From: Mangrovimonas sp. ST2L15
Lineage (GTDB): Bacteria > Bacteroidota > Bacteroidia > Flavobacteriales > Flavobacteriaceae
NCBI RefSeq assembly: GCF_001280515.1
Contig: NZ_LBIQ01000052.1
Span: forward strand, 1-64,000
Direction: 5' to 3'
Length of the DNA: 64,000 nt
Part shown: positions 42,452 through 52,582 of the stretch, piece by piece
How the letters are laid out: each line of letters starts with the position of its first letter
How positions within the stretch are numbered: the stretch's first letter is position 1
The notes under the pieces: generated by a model
Databases searched by the model: none
Told to the model about the DNA's origin: nothing
The model's input: only the letters and a program-made list of their open reading frames with translations
Program-made: the position numbers and the translations under genes

Positions 42452-44827
42452 ATGACTAGCCATCAAGATCAAATAAATCAACTGCTTAACCGACTTAATA
42501 GTCTTGTGGAAAAACAACGAGGTTTTTCTAAGGAAATAGATGATTTAAAGCACGCTATAGAAAAGCTGCAAAACTCGCAACTAGAGGAAGTTCAAGAACC
42601 TGAAATAAAAAAGCAGGAATTTACAGATAATGAGGTAAAGCAAAAGAGAGACTCTTTAAGCTCTATTGAAGAAGAAACACCCTCAGATACTTTAAAATCC
42701 ATACAACCTCGTATTCGTCCTGTTGAACCAAAAAGAGATACTGCAAAAGTAAAGTCAGATCTTGAAAAATTTATAGGCGAAAATCTTATCAATAAAATAG
42801 GAATAATCATTACGGTTATTGGTGTTTTCATTGGTGTGAAATATTCCATAGAACACGATTTGATAAGTCCGCTTACCAGGGTCATTTTAGGTTACCTTGC
42901 CGGTTTGGGCCTTTTGGGCTTTGGAATCAAACTGAAAACCAAATATGAAAACTATAGTGCCGTACTTGTTAGTGGGGCTATGGCCATTTTTTATTTTATT
43001 TCCTTCTCTGCCTATAATTTCTATCAGTTAATACCTCAAGCCTTGGCCTTTGTGCTTATGGTCATATTTACAATTTTTACCGTGCTGGCTGCCTTAAATT
43101 ATAATAGGCAAGTGATTGCTCATATTGGCCTGGTGGGTGCTTATGCGGTACCTTTTGTTTTGAGTAACGAATCTGGTAGGCCAGAAATATTATTTGGTTA
43201 TATGGCCATAATCAATATTGGGATTTTGGTCATTGCCTTTAAAAAATATTGGAAGCTACTTTACTATGTAGCTTTTGGTCTTACTTGGGCTATTTATTTT
43301 ACTTGGTTTATTAGTGATTATAGAACTTCAGAATATTTTGGATTGGCTTTAACCTTTCTTAGTCTGTTTTTCTTCATTTTTTACGCGACTTTTTTGGCTT
43401 ATAAACTGCTGCAAAAGGAAAAATTTGAAAGAAGTGATATTGCCTTATTACTATTTAACTCGTTTATATTTTATGGAAATGCCTATGTGATACTTTCTGG
43501 TCATGAAACAGGAAAGCAATTATTAGGACTTTTTACTTTAGGTAACGCATTGGTTCACTTTTTCGTAAGTCTGGTGATTTATAGACAAAAGTTAGGGGAT
43601 AAGAATTTATTTTATTTGGTAGTAGGATTGGTTTTGGTCTTCATCACCATTGCCATTCCGGTTCAATTAGATGGAAATTGGGTGACCTTCCTTTGGATAG
43701 GGGAAGCTGTTCTTTTATTTTGGATTGGAAGAACCAAAAAGGTGCCGGTTTATGAAAAGTTGTCCTACCCTTTGATGCTGCTGGCTTTTTTGAGTATCAT
43801 CCATGATTGGATTGTGTTTTATAATGCCTATACTCCTTCAACACCTGAGGATAGGATGATGCCTTTGCTTAACATTCAATTTTTAACATCCTTATGTTTT
43901 ATTGCCGGCTTTGGGTTTATTTTAAAGTTACATTTCAATCAAAAATATGATGCAGCTTGGAAGTCAAATAAGATACTTTCAAAAATGGTTTCTTTCGGTA
44001 TACCTGCTATTTTTTTATTGGGCATTTACTTTGCTTTTAGAATGGAAATTGTAAATTATTGGGGGCAACTTTTTACAGATTCATTACTTAAAATTAATGA
44101 AGATAACCAGCAATATCTTATGACTTATTGGAATTATGATTTACTCAAATTTGAAACTGTTTGGGTTGTCAATTATTCTATGTTATTTATGTCATTGCTT
44201 GGGATTGTTAATATAAGGTGGTTGAAAAACAAGTCTTTAGGTTTAGTTAATTTGGGTTTCATTGTTTTCGTGTTATTAGTGTTTTTAACCAATGGTTTGT
44301 ATGCGCTAAGTGAATTACGGGAGAGTTATTTGGATCCAACTAAATTACCATATTATAGGACAAGTATCATGCATATTTTAATAAGATATTTGTCGTTTGT
44401 GTTTGTAGTACTACTTCTGATTACTATCTACAAATACCTTCAAGAATCATATCGAAAAAATAAATACAAACGGGCCTTTGATTTTTTGTTGCACACTACC
44501 ATTTTATGGGTTGTAAGTAGTGAATTAATTCATTGGCTAGATATGGCTGAGTCTTCTCAATCTTATAAACTTGGTTTGAGTATTTTGTGGGGAGTTTATT
44601 CCCTTTTCCTTATAGCATTAGGTATATGGAAAAGAAACAAACCTCTTCGTATTGGTGCCATAGTTTTATTTGGACTGACGCTAATAAAACTCTTTTTCTA
44701 TGATATTTCCCACCTAGATACCATAGCAAAAACCATTGTATTTGTCTCATTAGGCGTATTGCTGCTGATTATATCATTTTTATACAACAAATTCACACAT
44801 AAAATTTCCGATGAAACGCCTCAATAA
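42452..44827 (+). CDS. DUF2339 polytopic membrane protein
   Basis: 791 residues. An N-terminal coiled coil (~1-45) and a charged linker precede GENLINKIGIIITVIGVFIG, the conserved start of the DUF2339 membrane domain, and roughly twenty hydrophobic helices to the C-terminus. GHIGLVGAYAVPFVLSNESG-type segment (HIGLVGAYAVPFVLS) and WIGEAVLLFWIGRTK are family features. The role is unknown; it is thought to be an envelope protein. It overlaps the DUF3999 gene by 17 bases, the usual partner. Confidence 0.88.
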   Translation: MTSHQDQINQLLNRLNSLVEKQRGFSKEIDDLKHAIEKLQNSQLEEVQEPEIKKQEFTDNEVKQKRDSLSSIEEETPSDTLKSIQPRIRPVEPKRDTAKVKSDLEKFIGENLINKIGIIITVIGVFIGVKYSIEHDLISPLTRVILGYLAGLGLLGFGIKLKTKYENYSAVLVSGAMAIFYFISFSAYNFYQLIPQALAFVLMVIFTIFTVLAALNYNRQVIAHIGLVGAYAVPFVLSNESGRPEILFGYMAIINIGILVIAFKKYWKLLYYVAFGLTWAIYFTWFISDYRTSEYFGLALTFLSLFFFIFYATFLAYKLLQKEKFERSDIALLLFNSFIFYGNAYVILSGHETGKQLLGLFTLGNALVHFFVSLVIYRQKLGDKNLFYLVVGLVLVFITIAIPVQLDGNWVTFLWIGEAVLLFWIGRTKKVPVYEKLSYPLMLLAFLSIIHDWIVFYNAYTPSTPEDRMMPLLNIQFLTSLCFIAGFGFILKLHFNQKYDAAWKSNKILSKMVSFGIPAIFLLGIYFAFRMEIVNYWGQLFTDSLLKINEDNQQYLMTYWNYDLLKFETVWVVNYSMLFMSLLGIVNIRWLKNKSLGLVNLGFIVFVLLVFLTNGLYALSELRESYLDPTKLPYYRTSIMHILIRYLSFVFVVLLLITIYKYLQESYRKNKYKRAFDFLLHTTILWVVSSELIHWLDMAESSQSYKLGLSILWGVYSLFLIALGIWKRNKPLRIGAIVLFGLTLIKLFFYDISHLDTIAKTIVFVSLGVLLLIISFLYNKFTHKISDETPQ

Positions 44828-46043
44828 ACAATTGTGTCTAATATTTCTTTTCACAGCTTGCTTTAAGTTTTTTGGCCAAATGAGTCAATATGACCACCAA
44901 AGGGAATTACTAGGTATATCCCAACCATGGCATAAAGTGATTCTACCAACCGATATGTTTGGTAAGATTTCACAAGATCTCTCTGATGTTCGCATTTTTG
45001 GATTGACGAAAGATAATGATACCATACAAGCTCCTTTTCTTTTGGAGGATACCTCTGATCAGTTTATTGTAAATGAAATTCAGTTTAAATTACTTAATAC
45101 GTCATTACATAGCACAGGGTATTATTTCACTTTTGAAATTCCCTCCGAAGAGGTTATGAACCAAATGATCTTGGATTTTGAAAATGAAAATTTTGATTGG
45201 CATCTTACTTTACAAGGAAGTCAGGACCAGCAGGAATGGTTTACTGTCATGGAGGATTATAGGATATTGTCTATTAGTAATGGCCAAACCAACTTCAAAT
45301 TTACAACATTAAATTTCCCAGATTCCAAGTACAGGTTTTTTCGAGTTCATATTCAGACAGACCAAAAGCCAGATCTAAAATCGGCCAGGCTTGTAAAAAA
45401 TGAGAAAATTACGGGAACCTTAAAAACCTATGCCATTAAAAAAATGGAGGTTGAGCAAGACAAAATTAATAAACAGACGCTTTTGGATGTGGAACTACTT
45501 ATGCCCGTTCGTATGAGTAGTATTAAAATCAATGTGAAGGATACCTTTGATTTTTATAGGCCTCTAAAAATCGAATATTTGGCAGATAGTATTCAAACTC
45601 AAAACGGCTGGAAGAATCAATATAATTTACTTACAAGAGGGACTTTGGCTTCTGTAAAGGACAATACGTTTCCCTTTGAAAGTACAACGGTTAAAAATTT
45701 TATGGTGATTATTGACAACAACAACAATCATCCTTTAATTATAGAAGATATAGAAGTAAAAGGCTTCTTATACCAATTGAAGGCGCGTTTTGTAGAGCCT
45801 GCAAAATATTATCTCACATACGGAAATAAAAGAGCCTTAAAGGCAGATTATGATATCTCGCGATTTAGTTCGCAAATACCTGATTCTTTAATCGTATTAG
45901 ATCTGGGAATAGAAGAAAAGATAGAAAAAAAAGGATTGCATCATAAAGAACCACTTTTTAAAAGTAAGTTCTGGCTTTGGGGAATTATGATATTGATTAT
46001 TTTAATTCTAGGATTCTTTTCCGTTCGAATGTTAAAGAAATAA
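44811..46043 (+). CDS. DUF3999 family protein
   Basis: 410 residues. A signal peptide (LCLIFLFTACFKFFGQ) is followed by a large beta-rich periplasmic region (LPTDMFGKISQDLSDVRIFG, WHLTLQGSQDQQEWF, FRVHIQTDQKPDLKSA) resembling galactose-binding/discoidin-like sandwiches, and one C-terminal helix (WLWGIMILIILILGFFSV). This agrees with DUF3999, which commonly pairs with DUF2339. The 17-base overlap implies coupled translation and probably a shared envelope complex. The biochemical role is not known. Confidence 0.82.
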   Translation: MKRLNKQLCLIFLFTACFKFFGQMSQYDHQRELLGISQPWHKVILPTDMFGKISQDLSDVRIFGLTKDNDTIQAPFLLEDTSDQFIVNEIQFKLLNTSLHSTGYYFTFEIPSEEVMNQMILDFENENFDWHLTLQGSQDQQEWFTVMEDYRILSISNGQTNFKFTTLNFPDSKYRFFRVHIQTDQKPDLKSARLVKNEKITGTLKTYAIKKMEVEQDKINKQTLLDVELLMPVRMSSIKINVKDTFDFYRPLKIEYLADSIQTQNGWKNQYNLLTRGTLASVKDNTFPFESTTVKNFMVIIDNNNNHPLIIEDIEVKGFLYQLKARFVEPAKYYLTYGNKRALKADYDISRFSSQIPDSLIVLDLGIEEKIEKKGLHHKEPLFKSKFWLWGIMILIILILGFFSVRMLKK

Positions 46044-46105
46044 GACTGGGATGAAAATCTTAGTGTCCTGTTCTTAATTTAACAGAATTATAAGGCTTTT
46101 AGAAC

Positions 46106-46134
46106 TTTGAAGGGTAGGGGATTTCGTAAATTTG
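46106..46134 (+). promoter_or_regulatory. Promoter of the second SDR gene
   Basis: TTTG (46106-46109), 17 bases, TAAATTTG (46127-46134): a strong -33/-7 pair with a leader of about 20 bases before ATG 46159. Confidence 0.72.
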
Positions 46135-46158
46135 ATAGTGAACTTAAAAATGTAAAAA

Positions 46159-46911
46159 ATGTCATTATTAGATAATAAAATAGCATATGTTTCTGGAGGT
46201 GGATCTGGAATAGGGAAAGCTATTGCCCTATGTTATGCTAGGGAAGGTGCAAAAGTAGCCCTTTCAGATATAAATGAAGATCATGGAAAAACTGTAGTTG
46301 ATGAAATCATTAAAAATGGAGGTGAAGCCTTGTTTATTTTGGCAGATTCTTCAAAAGCTGAAGATAACGAACGCATTGTAAAAGAAATTGTGGCGGCCTA
46401 TGGCCGTTTGGATGTGGCGTGTAATAATGCTGGTATTGGTGGGCAAGTTGCCATAACAGGAGAATACGCAATAGATGCTTGGGATAAAGTAATTGCCTTG
46501 AACTTAAATGGCGTTTTTTATGCGTGTAGATACCAATTGGAGCAGATGGAAAAAAATGGTGGCGGAAGCATTGTAAACATGGCGTCCATTCACGGAATGG
46601 TAGCAGCTCCTATGAGTCCAGCATATACGGCTTCAAAACATGGAGTGGTAGGATTAACCAAAAATATAGCTGCTGAATATGGGCAGAAAAACATACGTTG
46701 TAATGCAGTGGGGCCTGGTTATATAGCTACACCTTTACTAGATGAAAATCTAGACGAGGAAACCAAAGCTTTTATAGCAAGCAAAGCCAGTATGAACCGA
46801 TTGGGTAAGGCTGAAGAAATTGCAGAATTGGTGGTGTTTTTAAATTCAGATAAGTCATCCTTTACCACTGGAGGTTATTTTATAGCCGATGGTGGTTACA
46901 CTGCTGTTTAA
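46159..46911 (+). CDS. SDR-family oxidoreductase
   Basis: 250 residues, classical SDR. AYVSGGGSGIGKAIALCYA is the cofactor loop, ALSDIN with Asp indicates NAD(H), NNAGIGG follows, the catalytic Ser is in VNMASIHG, and YTASKHGVVGLTK has Tyr and Lys. The end FTTGGYFIADGGYTAV is typical. It is related to the SDR at 17653 but not a near-identical copy. It is monocistronic, between a strong promoter and a long symmetrical terminator. Substrate unknown. Confidence 0.92.
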   Translation: MSLLDNKIAYVSGGGSGIGKAIALCYAREGAKVALSDINEDHGKTVVDEIIKNGGEALFILADSSKAEDNERIVKEIVAAYGRLDVACNNAGIGGQVAITGEYAIDAWDKVIALNLNGVFYACRYQLEQMEKNGGGSIVNMASIHGMVAAPMSPAYTASKHGVVGLTKNIAAEYGQKNIRCNAVGPGYIATPLLDENLDEETKAFIASKASMNRLGKAEEIAELVVFLNSDKSSFTTGGYFIADGGYTAV

Positions 46912-46929
46912 TTTCTTTAAACTTTAAAC

Positions 46930-46968
46930 AAAAAATAAAGGTTGCTAATTTAGCAACCTTTATTTTTT
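46930..46968. terminator. Bidirectional terminator between SDR and amidohydrolase
   Basis: A nearly uninterrupted palindrome: AAAAAATAAAGGTTGCTAA and TTAGCAACCTTTATTTTTT. It has U-tracts on both strands and serves two convergent genes. Confidence 0.93.
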
Positions 46969-46975
46969 GTATGGA

Positions 46976-49900
46976 TTAATTACCTATTCCAGGTAATCCT
47001 TCGGGCTTTTTAGTTTGCCAGTGAAACGTTTCAGCTTTTTGTTCCTTAGGCCATACTTCGTCTAAATTGTTGGCGTCATAAACCTTTCCGTTTTTAACAA
47101 CATATTTGAGGGTATTGGTATTTCTTAATTCTTCCAATGGGTTTTCATCCATGATATTGATATCGGCTAATTTTCCAATCTCAATGGAACCAAGATCTTT
47201 TTCAAGTCCTAGAGCTGTGGCACCAATAATCGTAGCTACCTTTAGCGCATCATGATTTTTCATGCCGGCACTAGCTACCGCCCATAGTTCCCAATGATAA
47301 CCTAGTCCTTGTAATTGTCCGTGGCTTCCAATACCTGCCAGTCCATCAGTTTCTACCAAGTCCTTCATAAATACGGCATGCTTTTTAAATACATGTTCTT
47401 CATCCATAAACCATGCTGGTCTTCTGCGACTTTTTTGTGCCAATTCTTCATAAGGAGTGAAATATTGAAGTTTTTGATCGCCCCAAACATTCTCTCTGGA
47501 GTAAAAGTAATTCTCTCCCCAAGGACCTCCATAGGCTACCAAAAGGGTAGGGGTTACTGCCATTTGTGATTGCGCAATTGTTTTAACCACATCCTCATAA
47601 ATAGGATAGATAGGTAGGGCGTGTTCATGCCCAGGGTATCCATCTAATAATTGTGTCATATTCAATTTAAAATCCAAACCTCCTTCAGTTGTTGGCATTA
47701 AGCCGAGTTCTTTGGCTGCCATGATGACCCATTGGCGTTGTTGGCGGTTACCCACCAAGTACATTTTGATGGTTTTTGTTTGGTAGTATTCACTGTATTG
47801 TTTCAAAACTTTCTTGGCATGATCCAAGCTTTCAATTTGGTACATCCAGTAACCTACACCTGGTCCTGTACTATAGACTCTAGGTCCAGCTAGCATACCA
47901 GCATCAACCATATCGGCATAGGTTAGAACATCGGTGGTCATGGTTTGAGGATCTCTGGTAGTTGTAACGCCATAAGCTAAATTGGCCGAATACATCCACA
48001 TTTGATTTTTATGAACACCCCAAGTAGGCCACATATGGGCGTGAGTGTCTACAAAACCTGGTGTAATTGTTTTTCCCGTCACATCAATCACTTGGGTGCC
48101 CGAAGGAATATTTAAGCTTCCGGAGGAACCAATGGCTTTGATGCGATTATTTTCAATAAGAAGGTCTCCATTTTCAATGACCTCGTCATCCTTCATGGTT
48201 ATAATGCGAGCTCCCTGCAATAATAAATTCCCTTTCGGAGTATCTTTTTTGTAAAAAACCTTAATTTTTATCTCTTCCGCTTCAAAATCATCAAATTTTT
48301 CTTCCTTTTTGTCCATGATAATATCTTTGACCGTGCTATCCAATTTCTTGGTTGCTTCCAATTTCTCTTTTTGCTGCTTTTTTAGTTCAGCTATACTATC
48401 ATTGAAGCGTTTGCCCTCGGCTAGATCATATCGGAAATGACTGGATCCAAGAGACCAATGGATGGTGTTACTATCATTTGACCAGGCAGGGAATTCGCCT
48501 CCTAAAACGGTTAATTTCATCGCTGGAAATGCTGCTTTTTCTGCTTTGGCAACAGAAATGGTAGGCGTTTTTCCATAACGCGGAATGGTAATGCTAAAAA
48601 TATCATTATTAATTTGTGCTAAGGCTCTTTTGCCATCTGGTGAAATGAACACTTCACTAGGCTTGGAAGATTTATCATCTTCAGCTCGATTGTCATCCAT
48701 TTGTGGCAAAAGACTCGGTTCATGACCTTCGCTATGATGGTCGCTAAACACATCATAGGATCCAAAAGTTTCAATTCCTTTTAGTTTTAAATGGCTTTTT
48801 TCATCTGTGCCGTCCCAACGAACAGAAAGCAAACCTTTCTCCGGATGACTTAAATAAATGCGGTCATCCACTTTTGTGAAATGTGGCTTTTCCCTGCCTT
48901 TGGTCTTATCTATAAAAGTAATGTCACCGCCATCTGAAGAAATCCAAACCAAATCCTCATTGGCTCTTTCTGCTACAGGACCAATGACATCTTTATAGGT
49001 TTGCGCCGAACTTCTGTGAAAGGCAATTCGATTTTGTTTGTAAGACCACCTAGGGAAGGTGTAGATTCCAGGTTCTTTGGTAAGTTGTATTGGTTTTCCT
49101 TTTCCATTTGCGCTGACTTTATATAAATGACCGCCATCATTTTTCCAGGTAGTAAATACAATTTGACTTCCATCTGGAGACCATGAAGGATGTGCTTCAG
49201 TAAAGGCATTGTCTGTAAGTCGTTTGGGTTTTCCATCAGGAAGTTCCATAATGTATAATCTATTTAAGGCTGTAAAGGCCAATTTGGAACCATCTGGAGA
49301 CGGTTTGGCATCACGTATTTGCGTAATCAAAGCTTCTTCACTATCCTCGATAGGGTAATTGAATTTTACTCGAGGACCTAAATGCAATTTTAAATCCACA
49401 GTGAAAGGGATTTCCTTGGCTGTATTGGATTCGATAGAAATGGAATAGATTTTCCCACCGTATGAAGCGATTAAGTTTTTACTATCGGGTGTAAACGACA
49501 TACCAGGAAGAACACCTAAAGGCGCAATGGACTCTTGTTCGTCTCGTTGAACCGGATAGGCTAACCATCGTTCTTCACCCGAACTTAAGTTGCGAAGTAT
49601 TAAACCTGTTTCAGCCTCAAACCGTGTTCCGTAAACCAACCATTTGCCATCTGGTGATAGGGTAGGAGTGAAGGCGGAGCCATATCTGGAGGTAATAACA
49701 GCCATATCTGCGTCTTCCATATCATAGGTTCCTATTTGATATTGGGGCAACTGAGCGTTATAATTCCAAGCTTTGTTACGTTGTGAGAAATAGAGCAATT
49801 TACCATCCGCTCCAAAAGCTTGATCAATGGCCTTTAGATCTTTTGGCTTATCAAATAACTGACTTCCAGAGCCTCCATCTTTATGGTAGACGTGAAGTTT

Positions 49901-50383
49901 GATATTTCTGCGACCTTTACTGCCTATGAGATAATCACCATCAGGAGTCCAGACTACAGAAAAGAAATTATGCTTTTTCTCTTCGCTAATTTGTTTGTCT
50001 TTTTTGGTTTCCAAATCTAAGATCCAAATGTTATCGCAACCACTTTTATCTGAAATAAAAGCCAGAGATTTACCATCTGGGCTAAAACGTGGATGTACAT
50101 CATATGCCATACCCTGAGTGATCTGGGTGGCTTTACCACCAGAAATCGGAATGGTATAAATATCTCCCATCAGGTCAAAGGCTATGGTTTTACCATCTGG
50201 GCTAACATCCACAGAAATCCAGGTTCCTTTATCTGTGCTAAAGGAAATAGTTCTTTCTGGTTCCAGAGGTAATTCTTTGGTAGCTTTTTTTAGACTGTCG
50301 GCTGGTTTTGTTTTTTGTTGGGCTTGAATTGTAAATTGAAGAAATAAAACAAGGGCAATGGAAAAGAGTTTTAAAATTTTCAT
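46976..50383 (-). CDS. Secreted TolB-like propeller fused to amidohydrolase
   Basis: 1135 residues with a signal peptide (MKILKLFSIALVLFLQFTIQ). Residues ~45-690 carry many PD40/WD40-like repeats (DVSPDGKTIAFDLMGDIY, PRFSPDGKSLAFISDKSG, PSWSPDGSQIVFTTWKNDGG) forming one or two beta-propellers. Residues ~745-1110 form an amidohydrolase domain: GARIITMKDDEVIENG, VTPGFVDTHAHMW-type metal motif (GFVDTHAHMWP), EGGLDFKLNMT, HEHALPIYP, IGSHGQLQGLGYHWELW, LGSIEIGKLADINI. It is a periplasmic metal-dependent hydrolase family widespread in Bacteroidota; peptide or cyclic amide hydrolysis is possible but unproven. Confidence 0.92.
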   Translation of the reverse strand: MKILKLFSIALVLFLQFTIQAQQKTKPADSLKKATKELPLEPERTISFSTDKGTWISVDVSPDGKTIAFDLMGDIYTIPISGGKATQITQGMAYDVHPRFSPDGKSLAFISDKSGCDNIWILDLETKKDKQISEEKKHNFFSVVWTPDGDYLIGSKGRRNIKLHVYHKDGGSGSQLFDKPKDLKAIDQAFGADGKLLYFSQRNKAWNYNAQLPQYQIGTYDMEDADMAVITSRYGSAFTPTLSPDGKWLVYGTRFEAETGLILRNLSSGEERWLAYPVQRDEQESIAPLGVLPGMSFTPDSKNLIASYGGKIYSISIESNTAKEIPFTVDLKLHLGPRVKFNYPIEDSEEALITQIRDAKPSPDGSKLAFTALNRLYIMELPDGKPKRLTDNAFTEAHPSWSPDGSQIVFTTWKNDGGHLYKVSANGKGKPIQLTKEPGIYTFPRWSYKQNRIAFHRSSAQTYKDVIGPVAERANEDLVWISSDGGDITFIDKTKGREKPHFTKVDDRIYLSHPEKGLLSVRWDGTDEKSHLKLKGIETFGSYDVFSDHHSEGHEPSLLPQMDDNRAEDDKSSKPSEVFISPDGKRALAQINNDIFSITIPRYGKTPTISVAKAEKAAFPAMKLTVLGGEFPAWSNDSNTIHWSLGSSHFRYDLAEGKRFNDSIAELKKQQKEKLEATKKLDSTVKDIIMDKKEEKFDDFEAEEIKIKVFYKKDTPKGNLLLQGARIITMKDDEVIENGDLLIENNRIKAIGSSGSLNIPSGTQVIDVTGKTITPGFVDTHAHMWPTWGVHKNQMWMYSANLAYGVTTTRDPQTMTTDVLTYADMVDAGMLAGPRVYSTGPGVGYWMYQIESLDHAKKVLKQYSEYYQTKTIKMYLVGNRQQRQWVIMAAKELGLMPTTEGGLDFKLNMTQLLDGYPGHEHALPIYPIYEDVVKTIAQSQMAVTPTLLVAYGGPWGENYFYSRENVWGDQKLQYFTPYEELAQKSRRRPAWFMDEEHVFKKHAVFMKDLVETDGLAGIGSHGQLQGLGYHWELWAVASAGMKNHDALKVATIIGATALGLEKDLGSIEIGKLADINIMDENPLEELRNTNTLKYVVKNGKVYDANNLDEVWPKEQKAETFHWQTKKPEGLPGIGN

Positions 50384-50574
50384 TTAGAGATTGATTTTAG
50401 ATAGTTAAATATAAGTAATTGATTTATAAGAAAATGACTTGATACTGTAATCGGCAAGATTTTTTTTTGTTTTGGTTAGGCGTTCCACTTTCATATAATA
50501 GATTTAGAGCTTATTTTTATTACTTTAGTATAAATTCCAACGTTTGGCTTTTTAAGAATTATTATAGCAGGCTC

Positions 50575-51252
50575 ATGATTAACTTTTTAACTAAATTATT
50601 ACTGTATTTTAGTATCGGTTTGGCACCACTTTTTATCACTAGTCAAACCAATGAAATACAAATTAAATTCATTGGGAATTGTGGCTTGTTCATGACTGAT
50701 GGAACCATCAATTTGTATGTCGATTTTCCCTATAAATCGGGAGCTTATAGTTATATGGAATACGAGAATGAGGAAATTGAGCAAATTAAGGAGAATGCCA
50801 TTTTTTTATTTACCCATAAGCATGCAGATCATTATTCATATAAACTATTAAAACCGTTTGAGGGTGAGAAATATGGCCCTTGGAATGTTGAAGAATTAAA
50901 AGAATTGGAATCGAAAAGTTTAGATTTTCAAATTGAACCTTTTAGAACAGAACACAAGGTTTATGGTATATCTTTTAAACATTATTCCTATGTGATTACG
51001 TGGCATGGAAAACGAATTTTCCTCTCTGGTGATACTGGGGATGTTGAGGTAATTAAAAGCTTGAAAGAATTGGATTTGGCATTTATGAACCCATGGATGT
51101 TTATGAATTTGCAAAATGAGAGAATTCCTGTAGAAACCAAAATGTTTGGGATTTATCATCTGTATCCCAATGAAAAGCTTCCTGAGAAAGTACCTTCCAA
51201 TATTATTTTTTTAAAAGAGCAGGGGAGGCAAATAAGTATATCTTATGAGTAA
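50575..51252 (+). CDS. Secreted MBL-fold hydrolase
   Basis: 225 residues from ATG 50575, which opens the signal MINFLTKLLLYFSIGLAPLF; an earlier frame start would hide it. Metal motif FLFTHKHADHYSY (HxHxDH), then EHKVYGISFKHY and HGKRIFLSGDTGDVE, with a late His in GIYHLYP. It is a lactamase-fold hydrolase probably facing the periplasm, with no specific substrate visible. The SMR gene starts 21 bases later. Confidence 0.85.
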   Translation: MINFLTKLLLYFSIGLAPLFITSQTNEIQIKFIGNCGLFMTDGTINLYVDFPYKSGAYSYMEYENEEIEQIKENAIFLFTHKHADHYSYKLLKPFEGEKYGPWNVEELKELESKSLDFQIEPFRTEHKVYGISFKHYSYVITWHGKRIFLSGDTGDVEVIKSLKELDLAFMNPWMFMNLQNERIPVETKMFGIYHLYPNEKLPEKVPSNIIFLKEQGRQISISYE

Positions 51253-51273
51253 TTATAATTTCAAACATCAATT

Positions 51274-51600
51274 ATGAATTGGGTTTTACTTATTATTGCC
51301 GGATTATTTGAAGTAGCCTTTGCTGCTTGTTTAGGGAAAGCCAAGGAGTCGTCAGGAAGCGAAGCCACATATTGGTATTTGGGCTTTTTAATTTGTTTAG
51401 CGATAAGTATGTTGCTATTAGTGAAAGTGTCTAAAGAACTACCCATAGGAACTGCTTATGCGGTTTGGACAGGAATAGGAGCTGTGGGAACTGTGCTTAT
51501 AGGTATTTTTGTGTTCAAGGAACCAGCGACGTTCTGGAGACTCTTTTTTATTTCGACGTTAATTATATCGATTGTTGGACTCAAGTGGGTTTCGAATTAA
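51274..51600 (+). CDS. SMR-family transporter (SugE/Gdx-like)
   Basis: 108 residues with four helices, the size of SMR proteins. The conserved ligand Glu lies in LLIIAGLFEVAFAA (about residue 13) and helix 3 has PIGTAYAVWTGIGAVGTV. The AVWTGIGAVG form is typical of the SugE/Gdx (guanidinium exporter) branch as well as EmrE-like members. No guanidine riboswitch is evident in the short upstream gap. It functions as a dimer exchanging protons for a cation. The stop is 16 bases from the convergent hydroxylase gene. Confidence 0.88.
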   Translation: MNWVLLIIAGLFEVAFAACLGKAKESSGSEATYWYLGFLICLAISMLLLVKVSKELPIGTAYAVWTGIGAVGTVLIGIFVFKEPATFWRLFFISTLIISIVGLKWVSN

Positions 51601-51616
51601 ACTTAAGGACCTTTTA

Positions 51617-52525
51617 TCAGACTGATTTCTTTGAGGTTTTGAACCACTCCTCTCGCAAGTCATTGCTTAATTTTCCAGTGCCATCATGTTTCCATCCTGG
51701 TGGTTTGGTTACATAATTCCAGCGGTCTTTTAAGGTTTTCTTTCCCGTAAAAACATCTTTAAACATATAAACCCATTCTAAAAATGCAATTTTAATGGGA
51801 TTGAAGGTGTTGAGGTTTTTAACTAGTCCGTATTTGACCTTTTCGGTTTCCAATTCGGGTTGAAACGTACCAAAAAGTTTGTCCCATACTATTAGAATGC
51901 CAGCATGGTTTCTGTCTAAATAAATGGGATTACTTCCATGATGTACACGATGATGGGAAGGTGTATTAAATATAGCTTCAAACCATTTTGGTAGTTTGTC
52001 AATAGCCTCCGTATGAATCCAAAATTGATAAAGAAGACTAATTGACATCTGAAGCATGATCATGGCTGGGTGAAACCCTACCAACGGCAACCAAAGCCAA
52101 AAAATAAAGGAATAGAAACTGCCAGACCACGTTTGTCTAAGAGCCGTACTTAAATTGTAATGTTGTGACGAATGGTGAACCACGTGTGAAGCCCAAAATA
52201 AGCGGCATTCGTGTGAAACACGATGAAACCAATAGTAGGATAGATCATCAGCAAAAAATAACAAGACAAAGCTCCACCAAGTAACGGGAATAGTAAAAAA
52301 TCTAAGATGTTCGTAAACCAGAAAAAGGCATCCTAAAACGATGGCTTTACTCAAAAAGCCTAAAAAGACATTGCCCAATCCCATAGCAATAGATGCAAAG
52401 GCATCTTTAACTTCATAGCCCTTGGTTTCCTTAAATTTTGAGCGTGTTGTTACAAACAATTCCACCAACATAGCCAAAATAAAAAATGGAATGGCGAATA
52501 AAATAATATTTGGAAAATCTGGCAT
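51617..52525 (-). CDS. Sterol desaturase / fatty acid hydroxylase family protein
   Basis: 302 residues from the ATG at 52525 (MPDFPNIILFAIPFFILAML), where family alignments usually begin; an in-frame ATG at 52558 would add eleven residues. The eight-His di-iron motif is present: WFHRVSHECRLFWASHVVHH and PSHHRVHHGSNPIY. Five or so membrane helices surround it. It hydroxylates or desaturates a lipid chain at the inner membrane using O2; candidates are membrane lipids or ornithine lipids, not necessarily sterols. It diverges from menC and converges on the SMR gene. Confidence 0.9.
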   Translation of the reverse strand: MPDFPNIILFAIPFFILAMLVELFVTTRSKFKETKGYEVKDAFASIAMGLGNVFLGFLSKAIVLGCLFLVYEHLRFFTIPVTWWSFVLLFFADDLSYYWFHRVSHECRLFWASHVVHHSSQHYNLSTALRQTWSGSFYSFIFWLWLPLVGFHPAMIMLQMSISLLYQFWIHTEAIDKLPKWFEAIFNTPSHHRVHHGSNPIYLDRNHAGILIVWDKLFGTFQPELETEKVKYGLVKNLNTFNPIKIAFLEWVYMFKDVFTGKKTLKDRWNYVTKPPGWKHDGTGKLSNDLREEWFKTSKKSV

Positions 52526-52582
52526 ATATCTTTTAAAAAATCTCTCTAAAATAACCATTTTTATCAGTAATTTTGAGATGTG

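Noticed and set aside
48973-49236. Open frames antisense or out of frame within large genes such as the propeller-amidohydrolase
   Set aside because: They lie entirely inside well-supported genes, have no family motifs and no promoter or ribosome site of their own.
51253-51273. Guanidine riboswitch before the SugE/Gdx-like gene
   Set aside because: Only 21 bases separate it from the preceding gene, and no hairpin typical of those riboswitches is seen.
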